Positions 55,409 to 63,564 of a stretch of 64,000 bases of DNA are shown here, one piece after another. The stretch lies in assembly GCA_028284465.1 (NCBI GenBank), contig JANQRR010000040.1, positions 1 through 64,000 of the forward strand, written 5' to 3'. Position numbers and translations under genes: made by a program. The notes beneath the pieces were generated by a model that did not search any database, was not told the DNA's origin, and saw nothing but the letters and a program-made list of their open reading frames with translations. Positions within the stretch are counted from its first letter, which is position 1, and every line of letters starts with the position of its first letter. Source of the stretch: Gammaproteobacteria bacterium. GTDB lineage: Bacteria; Pseudomonadota; Gammaproteobacteria; JAJFKO01.

Positions 55409-56725
55409 ATGTCAGATACTATTGTTTTAGGCTTAGGAAGCAATAAACCTTGTGCATTAAGTCACTTGCGTAAGGCAGTTCAAGCTTTAGATCACTTGCC
55501 ACAATTCACTATCACATCAATTTCTAATGTTTATCAATCAGCCGCCCTGCTCCCTGATAATGCTCCAGCAGCCTGGCAACAACCTTTTTTAAATATTGCG
55601 GTAAAATGTCAAACACAACTTAATCCACAAACTTGCTTAGCAATTATTAAAAACTTGGAACAATCTTTAGGGCGACAAATAACTCAACGCTGGGCGCCAC
55701 GGCTCATTGATATCGATATCCTTATTTGGGATGATCATTATTATCAAGAAAATAATTTAACTATCCCACATAAAGGCTTGTTAGACCGTGCATTTGCCTT
55801 GCGACCATTATTAGATGTTTGGCCAACATGGCGACACCCACAATACCCTGATCAGTCGCTTGATATGTTTCAAGATCACACTGATCCACAAGATACATTT
55901 AAAACTAACTTACGGATCAAACCACCTCATATCGTTGGTATTTTGAATGTCACCCCAGATTCATTTTCTGATGGTGGTCATTTTATCCAATCTGAAGCTG
56001 CATTAGATCAAGTTAAAGCCATGCTGGAAGCTGGTGCAGAAATCATCGATATTGGTGCTGAATCGACTCGCCCTACTGCGGCTAATATTGATCCACAAAC
56101 GGAATGGCAGCGACTTGAGCCTATTCTGGTAACCATTAATCAATTGCTAACAACTTATGCAACACCATTTACTCCCAAAATCAGTTTAGACACTCGCCAC
56201 CCAGCTACGCTCGAACGAGCATTGCAGCTTATTGATATCGCTTGGATCAACGACGTAGAAGGCAAACATATAAAGCAATTTGCTGCGATGCTTAAAGCCA
56301 GTAAACTGAAATATGTGATGATGCACAATCTCGGTGTACCGCCTAAAAAGCAGCAAGTTCTAGGTGATTCCCCATTAACTGAAATACATGACTATTTTGT
56401 TAACAATATTAGGACACTGACTCAAGCTGGGGTAACGACCGATCAGATCATTATTGATCCAGGCATTGGTTTTGGTAAATCGATCTGGCAAAATCGTTTG
56501 ATATTGAATAATATAAGCAAATTAAAATGCTTTGAGTTGCCGATCTTAATTGGCCACTCGCGAAAATCATTTATACAGTCGATCAACCATGTTGCGGCTA
56601 ATGAAAGAGATATAGAAACGCTTGCATTGACATTACTCACTCAACAACATGCTGACTATTTACGGGTGCATAATGTTGAATGGACCCAGCGAGCTTTAAC
56701 AGTTAATGATTGGTTTCAACAATAA
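55409..56725 (+). CDS. folKP: Fused HPPK-DHPS (FolK-FolP)
   Basis: 438 residues joining two enzymes. The N-terminal pyrophosphokinase (about 1-160) has LGLGSNKPCALSHLR and APRLIDIDILIWDD; the C-terminal dihydropteroate synthase (about 172-438) has GILNVTPDSFSDGG, IDIGAESTRP, DPGIGFGKS and the end GHSRKSF. It makes dihydropteroate from hydroxymethyl-dihydropterin and pABA. Fused FolKP is known from Chlamydia; most gammaproteobacteria have separate genes. Follows folB, precedes the CADD gene (which supplies pABA) by 11 bases. Confidence 0.93.
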   Translation: MSDTIVLGLGSNKPCALSHLRKAVQALDHLPQFTITSISNVYQSAALLPDNAPAAWQQPFLNIAVKCQTQLNPQTCLAIIKNLEQSLGRQITQRWAPRLIDIDILIWDDHYYQENNLTIPHKGLLDRAFALRPLLDVWPTWRHPQYPDQSLDMFQDHTDPQDTFKTNLRIKPPHIVGILNVTPDSFSDGGHFIQSEAALDQVKAMLEAGAEIIDIGAESTRPTAANIDPQTEWQRLEPILVTINQLLTTYATPFTPKISLDTRHPATLERALQLIDIAWINDVEGKHIKQFAAMLKASKLKYVMMHNLGVPPKKQQVLGDSPLTEIHDYFVNNIRTLTQAGVTTDQIIIDPGIGFGKSIWQNRLILNNISKLKCFELPILIGHSRKSFIQSINHVAANERDIETLALTLLTQQHADYLRVHNVEWTQRALTVNDWFQQ

Positions 56726-56736
56726 AGGAGACAATA

Positions 56737-57423
56737 ATGCCTACTGAAATGTTTACAACTCAACTCAATCAAGAACTTGATAAATTACATTTACTGAAAC
56801 ATCCATTTTATCAAGCTTGGTCTGCTGGAGAATTATCTTTAGATGATCTGCGCACATATGCTTGCCAATATTATCATCACGTTAATGCTTTTCCACGTTA
56901 CATCAGTGCAACTCACAGTAACTGTGATTCATTAGAACAACGCCAAGTGTTGCTGGAAAACTTAATGGAAGAAGAACATGGCGACGGTAATCATCCAAAC
57001 TTGTGGCTAGAATTTGCTGAGGGTTTAGGCTTAGCACGAGATGATGTCATCAATTGCAAACCTAACCAAGCAACTGCTAAGTTAATTAAACGTTTTCTTG
57101 ACTGTGGCCGACAAAGTTATGCGGCTGGTTTAGGTGCACTGTATACTTACGAACGCCAAGTGCCTGATACTGCTAAAAGTAAAATTGAAGGCTTAGCAAA
57201 ATTTTATAATATTGATGATGAACGTACGACTAAATTCTTTGACGTGCATTTAACTGCCGATAAAGAACATTCACAAGATGCCGCAAACTTACTCGAGCAA
57301 CTTAGCCCAAGTGAACAAGCAGAAGCTAAAACTGCAGCTTTAGGCATTGCTAATGAATTGTGGGATTTCTTAAGCGGCATTCAGCATGAAACCGCTAATA
57401 ACTGCGATTCAGCAACAGTATAA
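56737..57423 (+). CDS. CADD-family protein, probable pABA synthase for folate
   Basis: 228 residues from the ATG at 56737, with AAAGGAG upstream. Haem-oxygenase-like di-iron fold, similar throughout to Chlamydia CT610 (CADD): HPFYQAWSAGEL, QYYHHVNAFPRYISATHS, EEEHGDGNHPNLW, HLTADKEHSQDAA. Candidate metal ligands are E79/E80, H86, H171 and H178. CADD makes pABA from its own tyrosine side chain with an amino group from a lysine; the matching residues here would be Y25 and K149 (recalled from the Chlamydia protein, not aligned). The position right after folKP fits this role. Its 3' end overlaps folC by 43 bases. Confidence 0.88.
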   Translation: MPTEMFTTQLNQELDKLHLLKHPFYQAWSAGELSLDDLRTYACQYYHHVNAFPRYISATHSNCDSLEQRQVLLENLMEEEHGDGNHPNLWLEFAEGLGLARDDVINCKPNQATAKLIKRFLDCGRQSYAAGLGALYTYERQVPDTAKSKIEGLAKFYNIDDERTTKFFDVHLTADKEHSQDAANLLEQLSPSEQAEAKTAALGIANELWDFLSGIQHETANNCDSATV

Positions 57424-58502
57424 AATGATCCAAACACAATAATTCGATCGTTATTACTAACTTCTTGCAAAGCCATTTGCGCGCAATCGTAAATGGCTTT
57501 TTCTATGGTCACTTGGGTAATATCATGAGCTTGCAATGCAGTTATTAATGTTTTGAGGCAAGCTGCTCGCTGAGTCTTTAATGGGGCGATATACCAATGA
57601 TCAATAACTTCGTGCATTGCAGCAACCACTGCAGTGATATCCTTATCTTTCAACATCGAAAATACCGCAACAGTTTGCCTAAAATGCGATTGCGTTTGGC
57701 GTAATTGTGCCGCGATGAATTTCGCGGCTGCTGGATTATGCGCAACATCTAAAATAACTTGTGGCTTAGTATTAACAATTTGCATCCGTGCTGGCAAATG
57801 CATCGTTTGCAGACCGTTAACGATATGTTGTTCACTGACGGGTAATTTAGCTTGAAATAATTTTACTGCTTTTCGTGCTATGGTTGCATAACTGTCAGCG
57901 TTAGCCGCAGACAAACAATATAAATCACAATTAAGTTTCTGAGCATGATCAATAATACTTTGTGGTGGTTTATCATCACCATAAATTACTGGTTTACCTG
58001 CGCGCATAATCCCAGCTTTTTCTGCAGCGATCTGTTCACGAGTATCACCGAGCCATTGCATATGGTCAAGCTCCACATTAGTAATGATCGCTAAATCATT
58101 ATCGACTACATTTACGGCATCGCGCTGACCACCCATACCCACTTCGAGAATAATAATATCGGGAATTGATTGCTTGAAAATTAATAATGCTGCTAACGTT
58201 AAACTTTCAAATTCAGTCAACACATTTTTTTTATCATTAAGCTCAATAAAGCTTATCGCTTGCTTAAATTTTTCTGTGGCTACCGATTGTTGCTGTAAAC
58301 GGATCTGCTCAACTTGCGAATAAAAATACGGCGAAGTAAATGTCGCAACTCGATATCCAGCTGCCATATAGATAGCTTCAAGCGCGGCTACTGTTGAACC
58401 TTTGCCATTCGTACCAGTGACGGTTATCACTAAACCAGGAAATTGACGTAGCGCAAGTCTATCAGCAATAGCGCTAACATTCTTTAGATCAAAATTTATC
58501 AT
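57381..58502 (-). CDS. folC: Folylpolyglutamate/dihydrofolate synthase, N-terminally short
   Basis: Adds glutamate to dihydropteroate and to folates. 373 residues against about 420 in E. coli. The P-loop is VTVTGTNGKGSTVAAL; IILEVGMGGQRDAVN, VTNVELDHMQWLG and ILDVAHNPAA are normal. The usual N-terminal stretch with the SYLENLH element is missing: the ATG at 58502 begins at the segment just before the P-loop, with an in-frame stop shortly upstream. Either a truncated start that still works or loss of the end of the gene. It converges with and overlaps the CADD gene. Confidence 0.88.
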   Translation of the reverse strand: MINFDLKNVSAIADRLALRQFPGLVITVTGTNGKGSTVAALEAIYMAAGYRVATFTSPYFYSQVEQIRLQQQSVATEKFKQAISFIELNDKKNVLTEFESLTLAALLIFKQSIPDIIILEVGMGGQRDAVNVVDNDLAIITNVELDHMQWLGDTREQIAAEKAGIMRAGKPVIYGDDKPPQSIIDHAQKLNCDLYCLSAANADSYATIARKAVKLFQAKLPVSEQHIVNGLQTMHLPARMQIVNTKPQVILDVAHNPAAAKFIAAQLRQTQSHFRQTVAVFSMLKDKDITAVVAAMHEVIDHWYIAPLKTQRAACLKTLITALQAHDITQVTIEKAIYDCAQMALQEVSNNDRIIVFGSFYTVAESQLLAVSC

Positions 58503-58522
58503 TACTATTTTTTATGTTTGCT

Positions 58523-58780
58523 TTACTTAACTAATTTGCGAATGATCCCAACAATAACAAGCAAAACTATCGCACCAACAATAGCTGCAATTAGTAATCC
58601 AATAACTCCAGTGGTCGCCAGCCCAAATAATGAAAACAAATAGGTACCAATAAAAGCACCAACAATACCAACGATCATGTTACCGATAAAGCCAAATCCT
58701 TTACCTTTGGTAATTAAACCAGCAAGCCAGCCTGCAATTAGACCGACAATGATAATAACGATAATACTATATGCTTCCAT
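58523..58780 (-). CDS. GlsB/YeaQ/YmgE family membrane protein
   Basis: 85 residues, three hydrophobic segments; GLIAGWLAGLITKGKGFGFIGNMIVGIVGAFIG is the family's usual core pattern (split in two here as WLAGLITKGKG and GNMIVGIVGAFIG). Small inner-membrane stress-associated transglycosylase-like proteins; function unsettled. The ATG at 58780 follows AAGGAGAGAGAC; the open frame further upstream is not supported. Lies between folC and a divergent secreted peptide. Confidence 0.9.
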   Translation of the reverse strand: MEAYSIIVIIIVGLIAGWLAGLITKGKGFGFIGNMIVGIVGAFIGTYLFSLFGLATTGVIGLLIAAIVGAIVLLVIVGIIRKLVK

Positions 58781-58884
58781 GTCTCTCTCCTTATGCCTAA
58801 CCTTTAAACAATAATTAATATAATTAAATATCATAACAGCATCTGGCCAGATATGATATTATTTTCAACACTTAGGAGAATACT

Positions 58885-58989
58885 ATGAAAACTCGATTAT
58901 CACTAGCCCTAGCAATGACTTTTGTTGTTGGGATTGCTTTTGCACATAGCCAAGATGAATTAGAGATTAATTATGGCAATTATTATTAA
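58885..58989 (+). CDS. 34-residue secreted peptide overlapping an Xre gene
   Basis: ATG at 58885, preceded by AGGAGAATACT, encodes 34 residues and stops at 58989. Residues 1-20 form a signal peptide (LSLALAMTFVVGIAFA), leaving a short mature part of about 14 residues (HSQDELEINYGNYY). Its last 17 bases overlap the start of the next gene in a different frame, so the two are translationally coupled. No homologue is known to me; it could be a small periplasmic factor or the leader of the regulator. Confidence 0.55.
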   Translation: MKTRLSLALAMTFVVGIAFAHSQDELEINYGNYY

Positions 58990-59182
58990 TTTAGATGTTA
59001 TGTTAGCAAAACGAAAATTGCGCTCAAAAGCTTTGGCTGAAGCTATTGGTATTACCGAACAAAATTTATCAATACTAAAAACTGGCAAGGCTAAAGCCAT
59101 TCGTTTATCAACGTTAGAAGCGATATGTGAACAACTTGATTGTCAACCTGGTGATCTTCTTGAATATATAACGGATCATTAA
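58973..59182 (+). CDS. Xre/Cro-family transcriptional regulator, short
   Basis: 69 residues made almost only of a helix-turn-helix: MLAKRKLRSKALAEAIGI, then TEQNLSILKTGKAKAIRL and LEAICEQLDCQPGDLLEY. This pattern is common to a compact Xre family found with small membrane or periplasmic proteins. It overlaps the 34-residue peptide gene and lies 11 bases before birA. DNA target unknown. Confidence 0.88.
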   Translation: MAIIINLDVMLAKRKLRSKALAEAIGITEQNLSILKTGKAKAIRLSTLEAICEQLDCQPGDLLEYITDH

Positions 59183-59193
59183 ATACTATTACT

Positions 59194-60171
59194 ATGAAAA
59201 AAACAAATATAAAATTAATTAAACTGGTGCAAATGCTTAACGATGGTGACTACCATGATGGCAATACGATTGGGCAATCACTCAATCTTACTCGTAGTGC
59301 AATCTGGAAAGCCATAAAAAAATTAGAAAATTACGGCATAAATATCACCTCTGTTAAAGGCAAAGGCTATGCATTGCAGCAACCTTTATTATTACTTGAT
59401 CCTTCAATAATCATGCAGCACGTACAAGCCACTCAGCCTATTATCCTTGAAGTATTTGAAACCTTAGCTTCGACTAATACTTACTTAAAAACTAATGATC
59501 ACAATAACGCTATTGATATCTGCCTTGCAGAACAACAAACTGCTGGCAAAGGTCGCTTGAATCGCAACTGGCATTCACCTTTTGGACAAAATGTTTATCT
59601 ATCATGCGCATACCGTTTTCAACAAGATATTAGTGAATTAGCAGGCTTGAGTTTAGTGATCTGTCTTGCAGTTATTCACACGCTGACAGCTTATGGGATC
59701 AACGAAAAGCTTGCTGCCAAATGGCCTAATGATATTTTATGGGATGGAAAAAAGCTTGCAGGTATTCTTATTGAAATTCAAGCAGAATCGAATGGTAGTT
59801 GCCGCGCAATCATTGGTTTAGGCATGAATGTTAATATGACAAATGATAATAAACAGCAAATCACTCAACCATGGACTTCTATGCGTAGCATTGTTAATCA
59901 ATACATTGATCGTAATCTTTTATGCGCCGATCTGATCAATAACATACTTACTTATATTCAACGCTTTGAAAGCTGTGGCTTTATACCCTTCATTGAAGAA
60001 TGGCAACGTCATGATTGTTTACTAGGCCGGACTATCCAATTAACTAATTTTAACAAACAAATCACTGGCAAAGCTGTTGGCTTAAATCACCAAGGCCATT
60101 TGCTATTAGAACTCAACCCGGAAGAAACTCGAGCATTTTCTTCAGGTGAAACTAGTATACTATGTCACTAA
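59194..60171 (+). CDS. birA: Bifunctional biotin operon repressor / biotin-protein ligase BirA
   Basis: 325 residues. N-terminal winged helix (LIKLVQMLNDGDYHDGNTIGQSLNLTRSAIWKAIKKL) for DNA binding, so a regulator as well as an enzyme. Ligase domain: LASTNTYLK, QQTAGKGRLNRNWHS (biotinyl-AMP loop) and KWPNDILWDGKKLAGIL. It senses biotinyl-AMP and represses biotin genes while biotinylating acetyl-CoA carboxylase. It converges with bioD, their ends overlapping by 20 bases. Confidence 0.94.
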   Translation: MKKTNIKLIKLVQMLNDGDYHDGNTIGQSLNLTRSAIWKAIKKLENYGINITSVKGKGYALQQPLLLLDPSIIMQHVQATQPIILEVFETLASTNTYLKTNDHNNAIDICLAEQQTAGKGRLNRNWHSPFGQNVYLSCAYRFQQDISELAGLSLVICLAVIHTLTAYGINEKLAAKWPNDILWDGKKLAGILIEIQAESNGSCRAIIGLGMNVNMTNDNKQQITQPWTSMRSIVNQYIDRNLLCADLINNILTYIQRFESCGFIPFIEEWQRHDCLLGRTIQLTNFNKQITGKAVGLNHQGHLLLELNPEETRAFSSGETSILCH

Positions 60172-60820
60172 TGCTAAGTGCATCTTCAGGGCGTTGTTGA
60201 TAATTGATAATGCCCAGACAAGGTTGGGTGATCCATGCTTTAAGCATAGATATATTTTCTTGTTGAGCTAGCATATCAGGCTCCATACAATTGGCAACCC
60301 AACCTAGCATTGACACCCCTGCTTGTTGGATCGCTTGGTAAGTTAATAATGTATGATTTAAACACCCTAGCCGTAAGCCCACAACTAAAACAACTGGCAA
60401 TTGATTAGCTACTACAAAATCAGCCATAGTCTCATTATAACTTAATGGCATCAACCAACCACCAATGCCTTCAACAATTGTCGCATCTGCTGGATATTGC
60501 ATTGCAGTAATACATTTTTCATTAACTAATTGTGTGGAAAGTGGCATGCCCTGCTGTTCAGCAGGAATATGCGGTGCAACTGGAGGTATAAAAGTTAATG
60601 GGTTGATCGCTTGATAATCAAGCTTAATTGATGAGGCGCTGTGAAGCTGCATCGCATCTTCATTATATAATTCACCATCTTTTTGTTCACAGCCTGACGC
60701 TAATGGTTTTATTCCTAAAGTAGAAAAGCCTTGGCTCGCTAATAATTTTAACAATCCAACACTCACATAGGTTTTACCAACTTCAGTATCTGTGCCTGTA
60801 ACAAATATTTTTATCGTCAT
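60152..60820 (-). CDS. bioD: Dethiobiotin synthetase
   Basis: Closes the ureido ring of biotin using ATP and CO2. 222 residues, the usual size. VTGTDTEVGKTYVSVGLLK is the Walker A region; IKPLASGCE, VEGIGGWLMPL and NCMEP are characteristic. Its start overlaps the stop of bioC by four bases (ATGA). Last gene of the bioB-F-H-C-D operon. Confidence 0.94.
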   Translation of the reverse strand: MTIKIFVTGTDTEVGKTYVSVGLLKLLASQGFSTLGIKPLASGCEQKDGELYNEDAMQLHSASSIKLDYQAINPLTFIPPVAPHIPAEQQGMPLSTQLVNEKCITAMQYPADATIVEGIGGWLMPLSYNETMADFVVANQLPVVLVVGLRLGCLNHTLLTYQAIQQAGVSMLGWVANCMEPDMLAQQENISMLKAWITQPCLGIINYQQRPEDALSISDIVY

Positions 60821-61563
60821 GAAATAACCTCATTGGTTTTTTTAGCAATGACTAAGTAAATCACATAAGTCAAGCTTGCATCATCTCTCATTGCTGTTAA
60901 TTGGGATTTGCTCAGCACAACTTGTTGTGTATTGCGAGTAATAAAATTCGTCCCTGTTTTTTTCATTAATCTCAATGCCGTTAACATATTCTTATACTTA
61001 ACCACGCATGTTAGCATTTCATCATGCAAAATTTCATAACCATTTTTTTGCAAAGTGTGATCAACAAATCCTTTAGACCAAAAATCATTATAGCGACAAC
61101 CATATTGCGCTAACTCAGCCAATGTGCCTTGCAATGGCAAGGACATCGCAAATATGCCTTGCTGTTTTTGGATCCTAAAAATTTCTTGTAACGTTAAATT
61201 AAAATCATGACTCCAATGCAATGCCATATTAGAGAATACATGATCAATACTTTCGTTTGCCAACGGCAAATTGGCAAAATTTGCCTGATGAAATTCAATA
61301 GATGGATTTGCTAAACGTTTATGCGCCATTTTAAGCAACTCATCAGCAAGATCAATACCAACTATTCGTGAAAACTTAACCGTTTCAAACAAATTTTTAG
61401 TGACCATGCCCGTTCCACAGCCTAAATCAATCACACTTTGATCATCGGTGATAAACGTTTGCAACATACTAATTAGCTTCTTGCCCATAGATTGCTGAAC
61501 ATCACTATTGGCATCGTAGCTTGTAGCTGCCTTATTAAAACATGCTTGAATACTAGGCTTCAT
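60817..61563 (-). CDS. bioC: Malonyl-ACP O-methyltransferase BioC
   Basis: Methylates malonyl-ACP to start pimelate synthesis for biotin. 248 residues from the ATG at 61563 (MKPSIQACFNKAATSYDANS), the family's usual opening; a longer frame to 61596 overlaps bioH. SAM site VIDLGCGTGMVTKNLF with IVGIDLADELL; HVFSNMALHW is the motif IV region. Overlaps bioH by 11 bases and bioD by 4. Confidence 0.94.
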   Translation of the reverse strand: MKPSIQACFNKAATSYDANSDVQQSMGKKLISMLQTFITDDQSVIDLGCGTGMVTKNLFETVKFSRIVGIDLADELLKMAHKRLANPSIEFHQANFANLPLANESIDHVFSNMALHWSHDFNLTLQEIFRIQKQQGIFAMSLPLQGTLAELAQYGCRYNDFWSKGFVDHTLQKNGYEILHDEMLTCVVKYKNMLTALRLMKKTGTNFITRNTQQVVLSKSQLTAMRDDASLTYVIYLVIAKKTNEVIS

Positions 61564-62281
61564 TGATAAACTCATAAATGGTTTTAACAAATTCATTTTT
61601 ATGTGTTAAAAAAGGCGCATGTCCGGCATTATTAAGATTAACTATTTTCGCCTTAGCATTTAAGTTAGCGATATTTTCAGCTGAGCCACTTGATAAAATT
61701 GCATCTTGCTCACCGAAAATATGTAGCATTGGCAAAGTTAATGTTTGATACACTTGCCGACAATCGCATTGTACCAAGGCATTAAGATAATAATAAAAAT
61801 GCTCTTTTATAGTGTCAGCATCTAATAAATATTGCCTTAATGTTGCTTGAACATCACTTTTTAAATGAGGATAACTGATTTTTGCTGTGAACTTTTTTAA
61901 TAATAATGGCAGATCTGCTTCAGCTTGTTGTTTAAACTGTGCCAAATCGTGTGCTGGAATGCCTATCCAATCCTCTTGTTCATCCGCAGCAAATTTTGGC
62001 GTTGCTCCAACGGTAACTAATCGGCTGACTTTGTGTGGATAACTCGCTGCTAATTGTATTGCTAATGTGCCTCCGAGTGACCAAGCAATAACGATGCTAT
62101 CATCTGGAATACCAGTTTGTAATTCATCAATAACTTGCTCCAGTGTTTGTTGATTAAATGGCAAATTACCAATTTTAGGAAAATCAACATATTTAATAGT
62201 ATATTTAGCAAATTCAGCAGCGATTACTGACCATATTTTTGCTGAAAATCCCCAACCTGGTAAGAATACGATAGTTTGCAT
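61553..62281 (-). CDS. bioH: Pimeloyl-ACP methyl ester carboxylesterase BioH
   Basis: Removes the methyl ester made by BioC so that pimeloyl-ACP can be used by BioF. 242 residues. Alpha/beta hydrolase with the nucleophile Ser in IAWSLGGTLA, acid in HIFGEQDAIL and His in AGHAPFLTH. The start QTIVFLPGWGFSAKIW gives the oxyanion GWG. A 122-base repeat block separates it from bioF, but the genes are co-oriented and likely one operon. Confidence 0.92.
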   Translation of the reverse strand: MQTIVFLPGWGFSAKIWSVIAAEFAKYTIKYVDFPKIGNLPFNQQTLEQVIDELQTGIPDDSIVIAWSLGGTLAIQLAASYPHKVSRLVTVGATPKFAADEQEDWIGIPAHDLAQFKQQAEADLPLLLKKFTAKISYPHLKSDVQATLRQYLLDADTIKEHFYYYLNALVQCDCRQVYQTLTLPMLHIFGEQDAILSSGSAENIANLNAKAKIVNLNNAGHAPFLTHKNEFVKTIYEFINEA

Positions 62282-62315
62282 AATATTGCTCTTAATTTTT
62301 TTGTAAAACCAACTT

Positions 62316-62434
62316 CCTGGATTGCTTCGTCGTTACACTCCTCGCAATGACGGATGTGTAGATTACTTCGTTGCCACACTCCTCGCAATGACGGATGTGT
62401 AGATTACTTCGTTGCTACACTCCTCGCAATGACG
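62316..62434. repeat. Three tandem copies of the palindromic repeat between bioF and bioH
   Basis: A complete copy (CTGGATTGCTTCGTCG...) is followed by two copies of a 41-base unit (GATTACTTCGTTGCCACACTC...GACGGATGTGTA) that are nearly identical to each other. In both, GATTGCTTCG has become GATTACTTCG, a change that creates the bioF stop codon on the minus strand. The last copy extends into the bioF gene. Confidence 0.85.
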
Positions 62435-63564
62435 GATAACAGACTTGCAACTTGTGCTTCAGTATGCAAGCAATTTAATGAAATCCTAATTCTTGCGCTA
62501 CCTTTTGGCACAGTAGGCGGACGGATCGCTGCAACCAAAAAACCTTGCTGCATTAGCTTTTGCTGTAATGTCACTGCTGCTTGGTTGTCGCCAACTATAA
62601 TACATTTAATCGGCGTCAATGCTGCTGAGCTTAAGTTTAAATTTCGTTCTTTAGCTTGAGTGATGAAAAACTGGATTAGTGATTTAAGTTTTTCACGCCG
62701 CCAATTTTCTGCACGAATTACCTTTAATGCGGTAATCGCTGCATGAACAATAGCAGGTGGCAATGCGGTTGAATATCGATATGATCGCGCAAATTGTAAC
62801 AAAGCTTCGATTGTTTCATTGCTGCCAACCACAATACCACCAACGCCACCAAATGCTTTACCTAACGGCATAGTAACACATGTTAAGTCATTTTGATTTA
62901 ACTGCGCATAGTCACAAACTCCCTTACCTTGCTCACCCAACCAACCAATGCCATGACCATCATCAATAATTAAGCCACTATCATAACGCTTAGCAAGCTT
63001 TGCTAAAGCATTAATATTAGCGATATCCCCTTCCATACTATAAACACTTTCTGTTAACAACAATTTGGATTTTGACGCTGCTCGCAACAATAAATCTTCT
63101 GCTTGCATCGTATTATTATGTATGTAACGTAGCAATTTTGCTCGCGCCAAGATTGCGCCATCTATCATTGACGCATGACATAATTTGTCTGCAACAATCA
63201 TTGAATCTCGCTTAGCAAATGTAGTGATCACACCGAGATTAGCATGATAACCAGAGTTAAATACAATCGCGCGATCAAACCCTATAAATTCAGCAAACTG
63301 TTGTTCAAATTCTTGATGCGGTGCATAATATCCTGAAACAACTGGTGCTGAACCACTACCAAAACCATATTTATCAACACCTTCAATGAAGGCTTGTCTT
63401 ACTCGCGGATCTGTCGCAATACTCAAATAATCATTGTGACTAAAATTTATAAGCGATTGGTCATCAGCAATAATATTATTATCTTGACGTTTGTTAATTG
63501 TTATCCGTTTGCGTCGCAAATTACTAGCTGCATTGGCTGCTAGCTTAGTTTGCATCTTCAACAT
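62404..63564 (-). CDS. bioF: 8-amino-7-oxononanoate synthase
   Basis: PLP enzyme condensing pimeloyl-ACP with alanine. 386 residues. SGYHANLGVI, ESVYSMEGDIANI, DDGHGIGWLGEQGKGV and the PLP lysine in CVTMPLGKAFGG are seen. The last codons (SVIARSVATK) are read from the palindromic repeat, which supplies the stop. The ATG at 63564 overlaps bioB's stop (TAATG); an ATG three codons later (MQTK) is also possible. Confidence 0.94.
   Translation of the reverse strand: MLKMQTKLAANAASNLRRKRITINKRQDNNIIADDQSLINFSHNDYLSIATDPRVRQAFIEGVDKYGFGSGSAPVVSGYYAPHQEFEQQFAEFIGFDRAIVFNSGYHANLGVITTFAKRDSMIVADKLCHASMIDGAILARAKLLRYIHNNTMQAEDLLLRAASKSKLLLTESVYSMEGDIANINALAKLAKRYDSGLIIDDGHGIGWLGEQGKGVCDYAQLNQNDLTCVTMPLGKAFGGVGGIVVGSNETIEALLQFARSYRYSTALPPAIVHAAITALKVIRAENWRREKLKSLIQFFITQAKERNLNLSSAALTPIKCIIVGDNQAAVTLQQKLMQQGFLVAAIRPPTVPKGSARIRISLNCLHTEAQVASLLSVIARSVATK

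Noticed and set aside
62354-62659. 101-residue plus-strand ORF opposite bioF
   Set aside because: Repeat translation plus antisense of bioF.
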